Source: Triplophysa rosa (Eukaryota; Chordata; Actinopteri; Cypriniformes; Nemacheilidae). Taken from it: a stretch of 64,000 nucleotides of DNA. Where the stretch lies: NCBI RefSeq assembly GCF_024868665.1, contig NC_079900.1, positions 376,153 through 440,152 of the forward strand. Direction: 5' to 3'. The notes under the pieces are model-generated. The model saw only the letters and a program-made list of their open reading frames with translations, did not search any database and was not told where the DNA came from. Positions within the stretch are counted from its first letter, which is position 1; each line of letters opens with the position of its first letter. The position numbers were made by a program, and so were the translations under genes. Below, one piece after another: positions 10,276 to 20,261 of this stretch.

Positions 10276-12200
10276 TTATTTCTCTTTTAACCAGTTGCTA
10301 AGACAGACTAACTTCTTCACATTTTCTGAGTTTAAAGATGCTCTTTTATTCTGCACAACAGTGCCAGCCAGCGAGAAAAGTCTTTTGCATGGTACTGTGG
10401 TTGCAGGGGTGGCCGTGTAGCATGGGCTCCTGCATGAGCTGACCACCACTCTAGAGGACACTCATCCATTCCCATACTGGGCTCAGCTCTGCAATGATGT
10501 AAAGCATAGCTGTGGTGGTTTTCTTCCTCTGAATCTGAACCCAGCAGGAGGATTCTCTTCTTCTCAGCTGGCTCGTGTTCCTCACAGAGCTGTGGAGTAT
10601 CTGCGCTGAGCCCTCCTTCTTGTAGCATGTTCTCAAGGCTAGACCACACCTGTTCTCTCTCTCCTCTTGAGAGGCACTTCAAGTCCTTAAAACGTGGGTC
10701 AAGTGCTGAAGCAAGTTTTGCGTTCGGCAAGATCTTTGCTGAAGGCAGTCTGGAACCTTGCCACATAGACTGGATGCTCATCAGAGACCCTCATTACATG
10801 GTGAAGGTGGCAGAATGCAGGAAGCATTACATAGCAGGAGACATAAGCCTCACCCCCAAGGAGTTCAGTGACATACCTGAAGTAGAAGATAAATACGAAC
10901 AAATTATAAATAAAGTTCAGTGCATTTAGTTTAGGCAAAATAAGTTTATTTATTCAGCATCAATTATAAAGGGTGGTTTACTGTAAAATCCTTTACATTT
11001 TTTTCATTTGTTCATTTTATGAAGCTTTTAAAAGTCTTAAAACATTTAAAAAAAAATTAAGGTTTTAGGTTTGTATTTCTCCGTAAGAGCATTTAGGCAT
11101 GATATTCTATTTCATAGTCTATGACAACATGCAAAAAACAGCAATAAATGAACGTGGTACTAATGTAATGTAATGTAACTTGCATGGTTCAAGAAGGTTC
11201 TGTAGCTTGTGCAGTTTGTCCCACTCAGATGCAGTCAGCATGACTAACTTGTGTTGGGTCAGAGTAGTCTTAACAGCCTCTTCATTCCATAAGAGACGGG
11301 TGATCATATCGAGTGACGAGTTCCACCTCGTTGAAACATCTTGTATCAGTTGCTCTCTCTGTTGTCCCAGTGCAATTTGTTGTAGATGAAGTTCTTCTGT
11401 ATGAGCAGGGCTGTGCTTAAAATGTGCAACAATTTTGCGACACTTGGTCAATGTGTCAGCGAATCCACTGTCAGAGAGGCAAACCGTGATGGTCCTCTGT
11501 AATCTATGGGCAGCGCACAGCTTGTAATGAAAGGGAAGCTTTCTTGCCGCTGCGACCATGTTGTGTGCACTGTCAGTTCCGACGGTGGTCACCTTTTCTT
11601 GTACGCCCCATTCGTCAGCCACTGTTAGAAACTGTTCGGTACAAGCATCAGAATAGTGCTGTGTTACTGACTTCAGCACAGTTAACATGAAGGACTTAAG
11701 TTTCCAGTCACAATCGATGACGTGCGCAGTAACACCTAGATAGTTGTGATTACTGATCGACGTCCAGTTATCTCCGGTTAGGGCCACATGTTTAGCTTGA
11801 GCGAAGTTGTCCCGTTTTATTTTTTTCTGTGTCATTCAGCTGATTTATTCTCGAAACTACCGTACCTCTTGACGGTAGTGTGTAGGTTGTTTCAGAAGAA
11901 GCTATTCGAAATGCATCCATAAGCCCCTTGTCTTCCACAACATTAACAGCTCTACAGTCCATTGCAATCCATTTAGATATTGCATTTGTTAATGATTGTG
12001 ATGTAGACTTAATTTGTGGCGACTCGTCTCAGTCAGTGTGGTTTGGCAGAGCGTGCTGACTGTCGCAGCCGGGGGTGAGGTGACTGCCGAGCTCGCTAAA
12101 ACATGCTTTGAGTTTAGGTGGTATTTAACTGCTTCGATGATAGGCAAATTCCTTGTCACAGTAAACGCAAATGACTTTGGTTTTATCACTGGCTCCATTG
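10276..12200 (-). pseudogene. hAT transposase, frameshifted
   Basis: It reads from the N-terminus at high coordinates. A BED-type finger relic (VICVYCDKEFAYHRSS, then LNSKHV) near 12110-12190 is followed by the catalytic core TNAISKWIAMDC ... ALTGDNWTSISNHNYLG, TVGTDSAHNM and DVSTRWNSSLDM. A 303-bp intron is supported (donor after 11180, acceptor before 10876) that rejoins EPCK-YVTELLGGE in phase. The C-terminal dimerisation region VPCKRLFSLAGTVVQ and SENVKKLVCLSNWLKEK ends near 10276. Frameshifts occur in the BED finger, near 10700 and around 10450. It would catalyse cut-and-paste transposition if intact, but it is inactive as written. A possible original start codon lies beyond the LINE near 13404. 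Confidence 0.8.
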
Positions 12201-12918
12201 GGATCTCTTTTGTACTTAAATTTGTACATTTGTACTTTTATTACCTATAAAGCCTTACATGGTTTAACTCCTCAGTACTTGAATGAACTCCTTTTGTATT
12301 ACAGTCCTTCACGTGCATTACGCTCTCAGGCGTCCTGTCAGTTGGTAATAACCGGAACCAAAAACACAACTGATGTACTTGTTGCATCAAAGAGTGCAGA
12401 ACAGTACTCTACTCTCAGCCAGTCTTGTCTCATTGTTCCAAGGTTACCACAGCGAGCAGGATGCAGTTCATGGCCTGACCTGATGTAGAGTGGAGACCTG
12501 ACAAGAGCTGAGATATAGAGCTGGATAAAGAAGGACGGCGTCTTTGACATGTCTTCACCACAAAACTTCAAATTCTATAGATTATAATGATATCTTAAAA
12601 CTATAATTTATTTTATTATTAAGTTTATTTATTTTATTTAGCCTTGTTGGCAAGCTCTCTGGAGCTTGTGGCAGACGGCAGCAGCTTTTTCCAGAGGGGA
12701 ACTGGAATCCCCTGGTTGGCCTGGGTTCTCCTGAGGTTTTTTTCTCCATTAGAGTTTTGGTTCCTCGCCCACCGTTTGCATACTTTTTGACATTTGCCTG
12801 GCCGGGGGGGCTGCTTTAGAATTTTAAAGTTTACTTAATTAATATTGCATATAGGAATTTATAGTCTGTTATATTTGACCTGTGCTTCTCTCTCCTTTAT
12901 CTTAAATGTGTGCTCTCA

Positions 12919-13103
12919 NNNNNNNNNNNNNNNNNNNNNNNNNNNNNNNNNNNNNNNNNNNNNNNNNNNNNNNNNNNNNNNNNNNNNNNNNNNNNNNNNN
13001 NNNNNNNNNNNNNNNNNNNNNNNNNNNNNNNNNNNNNNNNNNNNNNNNNNNNNNNNNNNNNNNNNNNNNNNNNNNNNNNNNNNNNNNNNNNNNNNNNNNN
13101 NNN
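12919..13103. other. Assembly gap (Ns)
   Basis: This is a run of 185 N within the LINE 3' UTR, immediately next to a (GT)n tract. The simple repeat is the likely reason for the gap. Confidence 0.95.
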
Positions 13104-13106
13104 CTG

Positions 13107-13109
<3 letters not shown>

Positions 13110-13157
<48 letters not shown>
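13110..13157. repeat. (GT)n microsatellite
   Basis: This pure TG run in the LINE 3' UTR borders the gap. Confidence 0.9.
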
Positions 13158-13158
<1 letters not shown>

Positions 13159-13591
13159 TATGTGTGTTAGTACGTGTGCATATTGTGTGTGTGGGGTGTT
13201 TTGTATGTGGGTGTGTGTGTCTTCTGTGATTTCAACTTTTTCTTGTTTTTGCAGGTATAACTTTAATTGGTTTGCTTATAGTCAATATGTCTTATGTACA
13301 GCTGCTTTGTAACAATGAAAATTGTAAAAAGCACTATATAAATAATGTTGAGTTAAAATGGCCCTTCAGCAGGCCATGTAGTGCTTCGTCCTTTTCGTTT
13401 TGCATCTTGTTCGATTTGTTACTAGCTTTCTGCAATTCAAAAATGTGTAAAGGTCTGTAGAGGGGCGGGGCACGTTAATTGCGTTAAAAATATTAACGCG
13501 TTATTTTTTTCTGTGATTAATCATTAACGCGTTATTTTTTTCCGTTTAATCAATCTAATTAACACGTTAAATTCCCAGCCCTAATTACCAC

Positions 13592-14376
13592 CAAATATTG
13601 AATTTGATCTTGTTTTCTTTCACTTAGCACTGGTTTTGTGATTCTTATGATTAATCTTAGTCTTCATTGATCTGATCTTATGTGGTTTAAAAAAAATACA
13701 AGCTGTGATTTTTGCCAAAAATATATTATATAATATGAAGAGTTTGTTTCCAAAATGAGATAACTCAGTTTTTAAAAAATATATATATATATGTTTTTTT
13801 TATGTTATCATGTTTTTATTGGGTTTTATTGTGTTAGTTAGCTGTATTTTTGAGTGATTATGTCTTAAATCAAAACAAACCAACTGCAGTTGAAAAAAAT
13901 TAAAACTTAGTCCTCCAAACTTTATATATTGTCAATATTATTCACACAGAATGCTTTTTTCACAAAGTGCATGAGCTTAGATGAATTAGGTCTATGATTT
14001 ATTAGTTTGAAAAAGAAATCCAACGGTCCTAACAGAAAGAAAACAACATGACAAAAAGATTGAATCAATATTTGGTGACAATACAGCATGACGAGTGATT
14101 TATAAGCTATTTTCTGTAGGCCAGTCATTACTGATGGGGAAAACTACAAGGTTTTTAACACAGTACATGAGTGAGAAAGGTTTAACCACACTCAGAACAG
14201 CTCTGAAATAAACTTTTCACCAAACCCATCTGTAGCAAGGTTCAATAGAAGGGAAGGAAGGAGGCGGGAACCGGCGAACATTTAACAAACTTTAATACAA
14301 AATAAACAAACAATAATTCAGCAAATAAAAGGCCGGCAGCCACCTCACGGTCGACTGCCGGCCACACGAACATAAN
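13592..14376. other. No gene identified
   Basis: This is AT-rich sequence; 13914-14120 resembles a widespread non-coding repeat but I cannot name it. There is a single N at 14376. Confidence 0.4.
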
Positions 14377-14510
<134 letters not shown>

Positions 14511-15067
14511 CCTTGTAGCTGAAACTGTAGAGCGAGCGAGAGCGCGTTTTACTCTTTTACTCAATGATGAATAAATTTTCAGTTAATCCGCAGGTCACAT
14601 GCGTTCCGCACCGTAGAGCACGATCCGTACGGATCATCCTGCGATCCGTTTCTCTACGATACCGCAGCGGAGAGGAAGCGTGCGTTGTAGAGTTGTTTGT
14701 CCGTTTAGGGCTGCTGTACAAAACATGGCGGCGAATTCAATGCATGTAGGGCCGCTCTGTATGTAGATATAAACATCTTATTCTAAGGTATTACAAACAT
14801 AATGGTTCATTACGTAAGGTCTTTATACACCTCTGAAGAAATAGTTTTGTATATTATATTGTATTTCTGTCAATAGGTCCTCCTAAAAATGCTGTATTAT
14901 TCCTGTAGCATTTATTCATTTAGCAAAAGCAGTAAAAGCCTGAACACAAATTCAAAATATTTGTTTGGTTGCTAAGCAACATCTCTTAGTATAACACTGT
15001 CCTGGAAATCAAAGTGATGCTTATGTCGATCAATCCACTGAACTGTGAAACGATGTATTAAATCTTA
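14511..15067. other. No gene identified
   Basis: GC-richer sequence to 14760 is followed by AT-rich sequence. Words around 14790-14860 (tacgtaagg, cacctctgaag) recur inverted near 56810-56900, so part of this is an interspersed repeat. Confidence 0.4.
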
Positions 15068-15075
15068 TAAATGAA

Positions 15076-15458
15076 CAGTGTTGGGCAAGTTACTCTGAAA
15101 AGGTAATGAATTGCTAGTTACATATTCAAATTATGATATAAATAATTCAGATTACTGTACAAATTACTCTCCAAAATGTATTTAATTACTAATTACTTTC
15201 CATATCCCTTATCAACCTTGATTAGTTAAGTGATTCATGGATAGACATGAAACACAGATTTTAAAGTTAGACTTTGAATTTTAATGTCAATTCCACTATT
15301 GCACACACATATATTACACCAAGTATTTAGTTTAATTACATCAGAAGTAACTCATTAAATTACAGAAAAAATAGAGTAATCCCTTACTTTACTTTTCAAG
15401 GGAAAAGTAATTTAATTACAGTAACTCATTACTTTGTAACTAGTTACACCCAACACTG
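15076..15458. mobile_element. Non-autonomous hAT (CAGTGTTGGG type)
   Basis: The terminal inverted repeats are cagtgttgggcaagttac and gtaactagttacacccaacactg. The flanking 8-mers taaatgaa (15068-15075) and taaattga (15459-15466) match at 6 of 8 positions, as expected for an aged hAT target duplication. It is 383 bp and non-coding. An internal fragment of the same family is at about 47335-47393. Confidence 0.85.
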
Positions 15459-15812
15459 TAAATTGATACAAAAATAAATATACCACTACAAAAAATCCAG
15501 TGAATTTGACTCATAAGCTGATGAAGTGCCCACAAAAATTCTTTATATGGTAAAGAAATATATTTTTACACATATTGTTTCATGATTTTAATTATGTTTA
15601 GCGTGATTTAAATAACTTGAAAACGTAACATCTTTACACCTACAAACATGCAGACACTGAGTTTTATACTGAGCAAGCTGTATATCTTCTATCCTAACTG
15701 TCACAGTTGTTGGTGTAAAAAAAGTAAAATGAATGTTTAAGTGTTCCCACTAGGGGCCTAATGTTTCTGTATTTTTCCAGTGAGCTACTGGAGACCCAGA
15801 ACATTGACTGAC
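15459..15812. other. No gene identified
   Basis: This is the 3' flank of the zinc-finger gene. I see nothing I can name. Confidence 0.4.
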
Positions 15813-15899
15813 TCAGAAAGGCGAGCACAGCTTGAGCAGTTTTTTATTAGCAAGCATGTTGTCAGACTTTATTTCACTGATCAGCGTTACATGTTTTTC

Positions 15900-17988
15900 T
15901 CTAGATTGAGAGCATCCCGAGCATTCTGAATCTAGATTCCCATAAAAGTCTTTCCACACTGACGGCATGTGAAGGGTTTCTCTCCAGCGTGAAGCTTTAT
16001 TTCTGAATCTCTGTCCACACATATGGAAGGGTTTTCTCCAGTGTGAACTCTCAAATGTGTCGTAAGAAAATATCCAGTTGTGAAAGTCTTTCTACACTAC
16101 GGGCACGCAGCATTTTCCATTCCAGTGTGAGTCCAAACATGTTTCATAAGTGAACTTTCACATCTAAAAGTCTTCTCACACCGATAACATGAAAATGTTT
16201 TTTCTTCAGCGTGGATTCTCATGTGGTTCTTAAGGATATTTTTACTTGTGTAACTCTTTCCACACTGATCACACGTGTATAGTTTCTCTCCAGTGTGAAT
16301 CCTCATGTGTATCTTAAGTGCACTTTCACATCTAAAACACTTCTCACACTGATGACACATGAAGGGTTTCTCTCCAGTGTGAACTCTCACGTGTCTCTTA
16401 AGATGAGCTGCAGTTGTAAAACTCTTTCCACACAGACGGCATGGGTAGGGTTTCTCTCCAGTGTGAACTCTCATGTGTACCTTAAGGTCACCTCCACATC
16501 TGAAACTCTTTCCACACTGATCACACGCGTGTGGTTTCTCTTCAGTGTGAATCCTCATGTGTACCGCAAGTGCACTTTCACATATAAAACACTTCTCACA
16601 CTGATGACACATGAAGGGTTTCTCTCCAGTGTGAATTCTCACGTGTATCTTAAGATTAGCTGCAGTTGTAAAACTCTTTCCACACAGACGGCATGTGTGA
16701 GGTTTCTCTCCAGTGTGAACTCTCATGTGTTCCTTAAGGTTACTTCCACATCTGAAACTCTTTCCACACTGATCACACGCGTGTGGTTTCTCTTCAGTGT
16801 GAACTCTCATGTGAGTCTTGAGTGTACTTTTATATCTAAAACTCTTTTCACACTGATGACACATGAAGGGTTTCTCTCCAGTGTGAACTCTCACATGTAT
16901 CTTAAGTTGTGCTGCAACTGTGAAACTCTTTCCACACTGATCACACGTGTATAGTTTCTCTCCAGTGTGAATCCTCATGTGTATCTTGAGTGTACTTTCA
17001 TATCTAAACTTCTTCTCACACCGATGACATGAAACTGGTTTTTCTTCAGCGTGGATTCTCATGTGGTTCTTAAGGATATCTTTACTTGTAAAACTCTTTT
17101 CACACTGATCACACGTGAATGGTTTCTCTCCAGTGTGAGTCCTCACGTGGTTCTTAAGTTGACCTGAAGATTTAAAACTCTTTTCACACTGATGGCATGC
17201 AAATGGTTTCTCTCCAGTGTGAGTTCTGATGTGTACCTTGAGTTGACTTGAAGATCTAAAACTCGTTTCACAATGATGACACATGAATGGTTTCTCTCCG
17301 GTGTGAGTTCTCGTGTGTGTGATAAGGGCACCATTACTTGAAAAACTCTTTCCACACTGATCACACGCGTGTGGTTTCTCTCCAGTGTGAATTCTCAAAT
17401 GAGCCTGAAGGCTCCCCATACATCTGAAACTCTTTCCACACTGATCACATGCGTGTGGTTTCTCTCCAGTGTGAATCCTCATGTGTGTAGCTTAAGGTCA
17501 CCAGTGCCTGAAAAACTCTTTCCACACTGATTGCATGTGAACGGTTTCTCTCCGTGTGAACTCTCATGTGTTTCTTAGAGGCTACTGACACTATTGTAAA
17601 ACTCTTTTCACACGTTGACTGCCGTGATGGTTTCTCTCTAGTGTGATTCTCATGTGTACTCTGAAGGCTTCACTTTTACTCTGTAACTCGCCTCACCATC
17701 ACGACATGGAATGGTTGTTTCTCCAGTGTGAGTCCTTTATGTGTCTCTTAGCAATTTTACTGTAAAACTCTTCCCATTACACTTGAATGGTGTCAGTGTA
17801 CATGTCGAAACTGTTTTTTATCTTAGCTCTCACTTTTCCGTGAGTTCTCATGTGTCCAACTTCTGAAGACTCTTTCCACGCTTTTTGTCTCTTGTCTCAG
17901 AGTTCCTTTTCGATGAAACATTCTTGTTGTTTTTCACATTCCCATCAGCATCGATTCCCTAGTCTGCCTATATTCACTTCCATCATAT
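15900..17988 (-). pseudogene. C2H2 zinc-finger gene ZNF-1
   Basis: The open part (16097-17482) encodes 16 tandem C2H2 fingers of 28 residues with HTGEKP linkers; fingers such as CDQCGKSFRCGSNLKEHMRVH are intact. It would act in the nucleus as a sequence-specific DNA-binding protein. The fingers end at TAG (16097-16099), which replaces a residue of the next finger, and decayed fingers continue to about 15900. Upstream, 17483-17988 should encode the N-terminus (acceptor tttcag|ATATGATGG at 17988) but is full of small insertions and deletions compared with ZNF-3. The first is a 2-base insertion near 17490. It is either a pseudogene or poorly sequenced at its 5' end. There is no KRAB or BTB domain. 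Confidence 0.85.
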
Positions 17989-18014
17989 CTGAAATAAACA
18001 ACAATTAATGTTAA

Positions 18015-18055
18015 AACTAGTGCTGTTGAAAAGTGATTTTCTTTCAGATTAACAC
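18015..18055. mobile_element. hAT left end, truncated
   Basis: TAGTGCTGTTGAAAAGTG and the following bases are the same as the left end of the hAT copy B at 20910, in the same place relative to the zinc-finger exon. At 18056 the sequence switches to the duplicated block. Confidence 0.75.
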
Positions 18056-19131
18056 GTTAAAGCGCATAAGAAATGACAGGTGTAATTGTTCCTGTTTTAC
18101 CCTACTCATGCACACATACACACAACGGGTGCTACTCATTCACTTGCATCTGTTTTGAGTCCATACAGTAGAAGTGAATGAATACCACCTGTTGTTCGGT
18201 TACCAACATTTAAAAAAATATCTTATTTTGTGATCTGCTGAGGAAAGAAAGTCATACAGGTTTGAAATGACGAGGGTGATGAATAGGGCTGCAACTAACG
18301 ATTATTTTATTATCGACTAATCTAACGATTCTTTTTTGGATTAACCTAATAAAGATTTTTTGGATTACTTTATTAATCCTTTGGCAAACTTTCCAATAAA
18401 TAATACATTCTAGTATTTTATTACATTATAAAGCATATCATACTTTTTACTCCACTACATTTCATAAATAAATATTGTTGTTTTAACATTTTAATCCTTG
18501 ATTACATTAAAATCACTATTAAATCATCAATTTAATTTTAAAAGTAAAAAATACTGTTTTATGTACTTTAGTACTGTATTAAAGGTACAAACATTTAAAA
18601 ATGTGTTTATGAAATACTAGAGCATGATATAGGCTCTGTATTTTTTTCCTCCAAGTGATATCTGACTCCATAATGTAATTGAGTAAAAGTGAAAATACTA
18701 CTATCTATCTCTGTTTATTGCACAAAACTATCACCGTATAAAAGACTCTAATGCAGAGTGGCATAAAAGCGAGCATGCACACCCTGAACTCAGAATGATG
18801 CGCTTAATGCATTCGCTTCGTTATTTACAGTTATGCGCATCCCGGACGCACAATGATGCGCTTGAAGCACCTACTCCTTCTGAAGTCGTGGGGATCATTT
18901 TGCTCCCCAAAGAAAATAATAGTTAGAACACAATGAGAAGAGATGATAAGTTACATGTTTAAACAAGATGGTGCCGCAGATGGCTGCCTCTGTGTGGCGG
19001 GCTATGGGCGGGGCCTACGGCTATATAGTCCGACGCTGAGCGGCATTGCCTCAGAATCTTTCTCCTTCACGAAGCAAGCATCTGTGGACTTACCTACATT
19101 CTTCTCGCCGTTGACCACGCCACTAGAGGAC
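18056..19131. repeat. Near-identical 1.08-kb duplication, copy 1
   Basis: It matches 36327-37404 essentially base for base; I noticed only a 2-base difference (gacgaggg versus gacaagaggg). It contains a cyprinid-type repeat (gttcggttaccaacatt...), a hAT-like end (agggctgcaactaacgatt) and the left inverted terminus of the DIRS1 element. It stops at the single N (19132). Confidence 0.9.
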
Positions 19132-20261
19132 NCGCGTGTGGTTTCTCTCCAGTGTGAATCCTCATGTGTGTCGTAAGTGCACTTTCACATATAAAACTCT
19201 TTTCGCACTGATGACACATGAAGGGTTTCTCTCCAGTGTGAATTATCATGTGCTTCTTAAGATGAGCTGCAGTTGTAAAACTCTTTCCACACAGACGGCA
19301 TGTGTGAGGTTTCTCTCCAGTGTGGATTCTCATGTGTACCTTAAGGTTACTTCCACATCTGAAACTCTTTCCACACTGATCACACGCGTGTGGTTTTTCT
19401 CCAGTGTGAACTCTCATGTGCATCTTAAGTGCACTTTCACATATAAAACACTTCTCACACTGATGACACATGAAGGGTTTCTCTCCAGTGTGGATTCTCA
19501 CGTGTATTTTAAGATTAGCTGCAGTTGTAAAACTCTTTCCACACAGACGGCATGTGTGAGGTTTCTCTCCAGTGTGAATCCTCATGTGTATCTTGAGTGT
19601 ACTTTTATATCTAAAACTCTTTCCACACTGATCACACGCGTGTGGTTTCTCTCCAGTGTGAACTCTCATGTGTATCTTGAGTGTACTTTTATATCTAAAA
19701 CTCTTTCCACACTGATCACACGTGAACGGTTTGACCCTATTGTGAGTTCTCATGTGTCCGTCTTTTGGGAATCTCTTTCCACGCGTTTTGTCTTCTGTTC
19801 TCAGAGTTCCTTTCAGTGAAACCTCCTGTATTGTTTTCACATTCTGATGTTTCTCATCAGCATCATTCACTTCAGCTTGACCATCCTTATTCACTTCCAT
19901 CATATCTGAAATAAACAACAATTAGTTGTCAAAAGTATAACTGTACAAAACATACCACTTACGTGGCAAAATTTGTGAAGCTTAATTCTCAAGGAACATG
20001 ATCATTTAATCAATTTGATTTTTTTGCCAAATATTTAAATATAATTCTATTAAATCTATTTCAGGTTTTGGATATATAAAGTTATTACCATATCATGTAT
20101 TTCAGTGCACTCCTCCCTGTGTTTCCTCAATGCTAATCTTCTGTTTTTATGATTGAACTACAGCCAGTAATTCATTAAATGAAAGCTATTCCTCAACTGT
20201 CAATAATAAGGATTAAAAACAGACACCAACCTCTTTGTTCCTCAGTATCTTCATTTTCCAT
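19132..20261 (-). CDS. C2H2 zinc-finger gene ZNF-2, incomplete
   Basis: The proposed CDS joins 20231-20261 (start ATG, MENEDTEEQR, donor AAAGAG|GTTGG) to 19132-19905 (acceptor tttcag|ATATGATGG). The phase-1 junction makes an Asp codon. The N-terminus is short and acidic (MMEVNKDGQAEVNDADE), then Lys/Arg-rich, followed by seven intact C2H2 fingers with HTGEKP linkers. The eighth finger is cut by the N at 19132, where the sequence jumps to unrelated DNA. It is probably a nuclear DNA-binding regulator. Exon 1 and the upstream part of exon 2 are missing because ZNF-3 sequence begins at 20301. Confidence 0.75.
19906..20230 (-). other. ZNF-2 intron
   Basis: It resembles 25847-26094, the corresponding intron end of ZNF-3 (words such as gcaaaatttgtga, ttattaccatatcatg, gtgcactcctccctgtg), which supports gene duplication. 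Confidence 0.65.

Larger units (their letters stand above)
12235..13356 (+). mobile_element. L2-type LINE, 3' fragment (copy B)
   Basis: The sequence from 12240 matches copy A from about 2965 (ACATGGTTTAACTCCTCAG). It skips about 200 bp corresponding to 3070-3275 of copy A, then carries 3' UTR sequence (12480-12665) that copy A lacks. It ends gcactatataaataatg. It lies inside the hAT element and contains a run of Ns. Confidence 0.85.
9991..13583 (-). mobile_element. hAT transposon with BED-finger transposase (copy A)
   Basis: The element begins TAGTGCTGTC and ends in the complement of TAGGGCTG. It is flanked by a 6/8 matching 8-bp target duplication (attattac at 9983-9990 and attaccac at 13584-13591). 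The subterminal regions are rich in ttaat/attaa words. It carries a minus-strand hAT transposase with frameshifts and is interrupted by LINE copy B at 12235-13356. Size without the LINE is about 2.5 kb. Confidence 0.8.

Noticed and set aside
12845..13312. Open frame across the run of Ns
   Set aside because: It is an artefact of the gap and the (GT)n tract in the LINE 3' UTR.
16295..16954. Long plus-strand open frame opposite ZNF-1, rich in SSVNSHVYLK repeats
   Set aside because: It is the antisense shadow of the repeated zinc-finger coding sequence. The same pattern appears opposite ZNF-2, -3 and -4.
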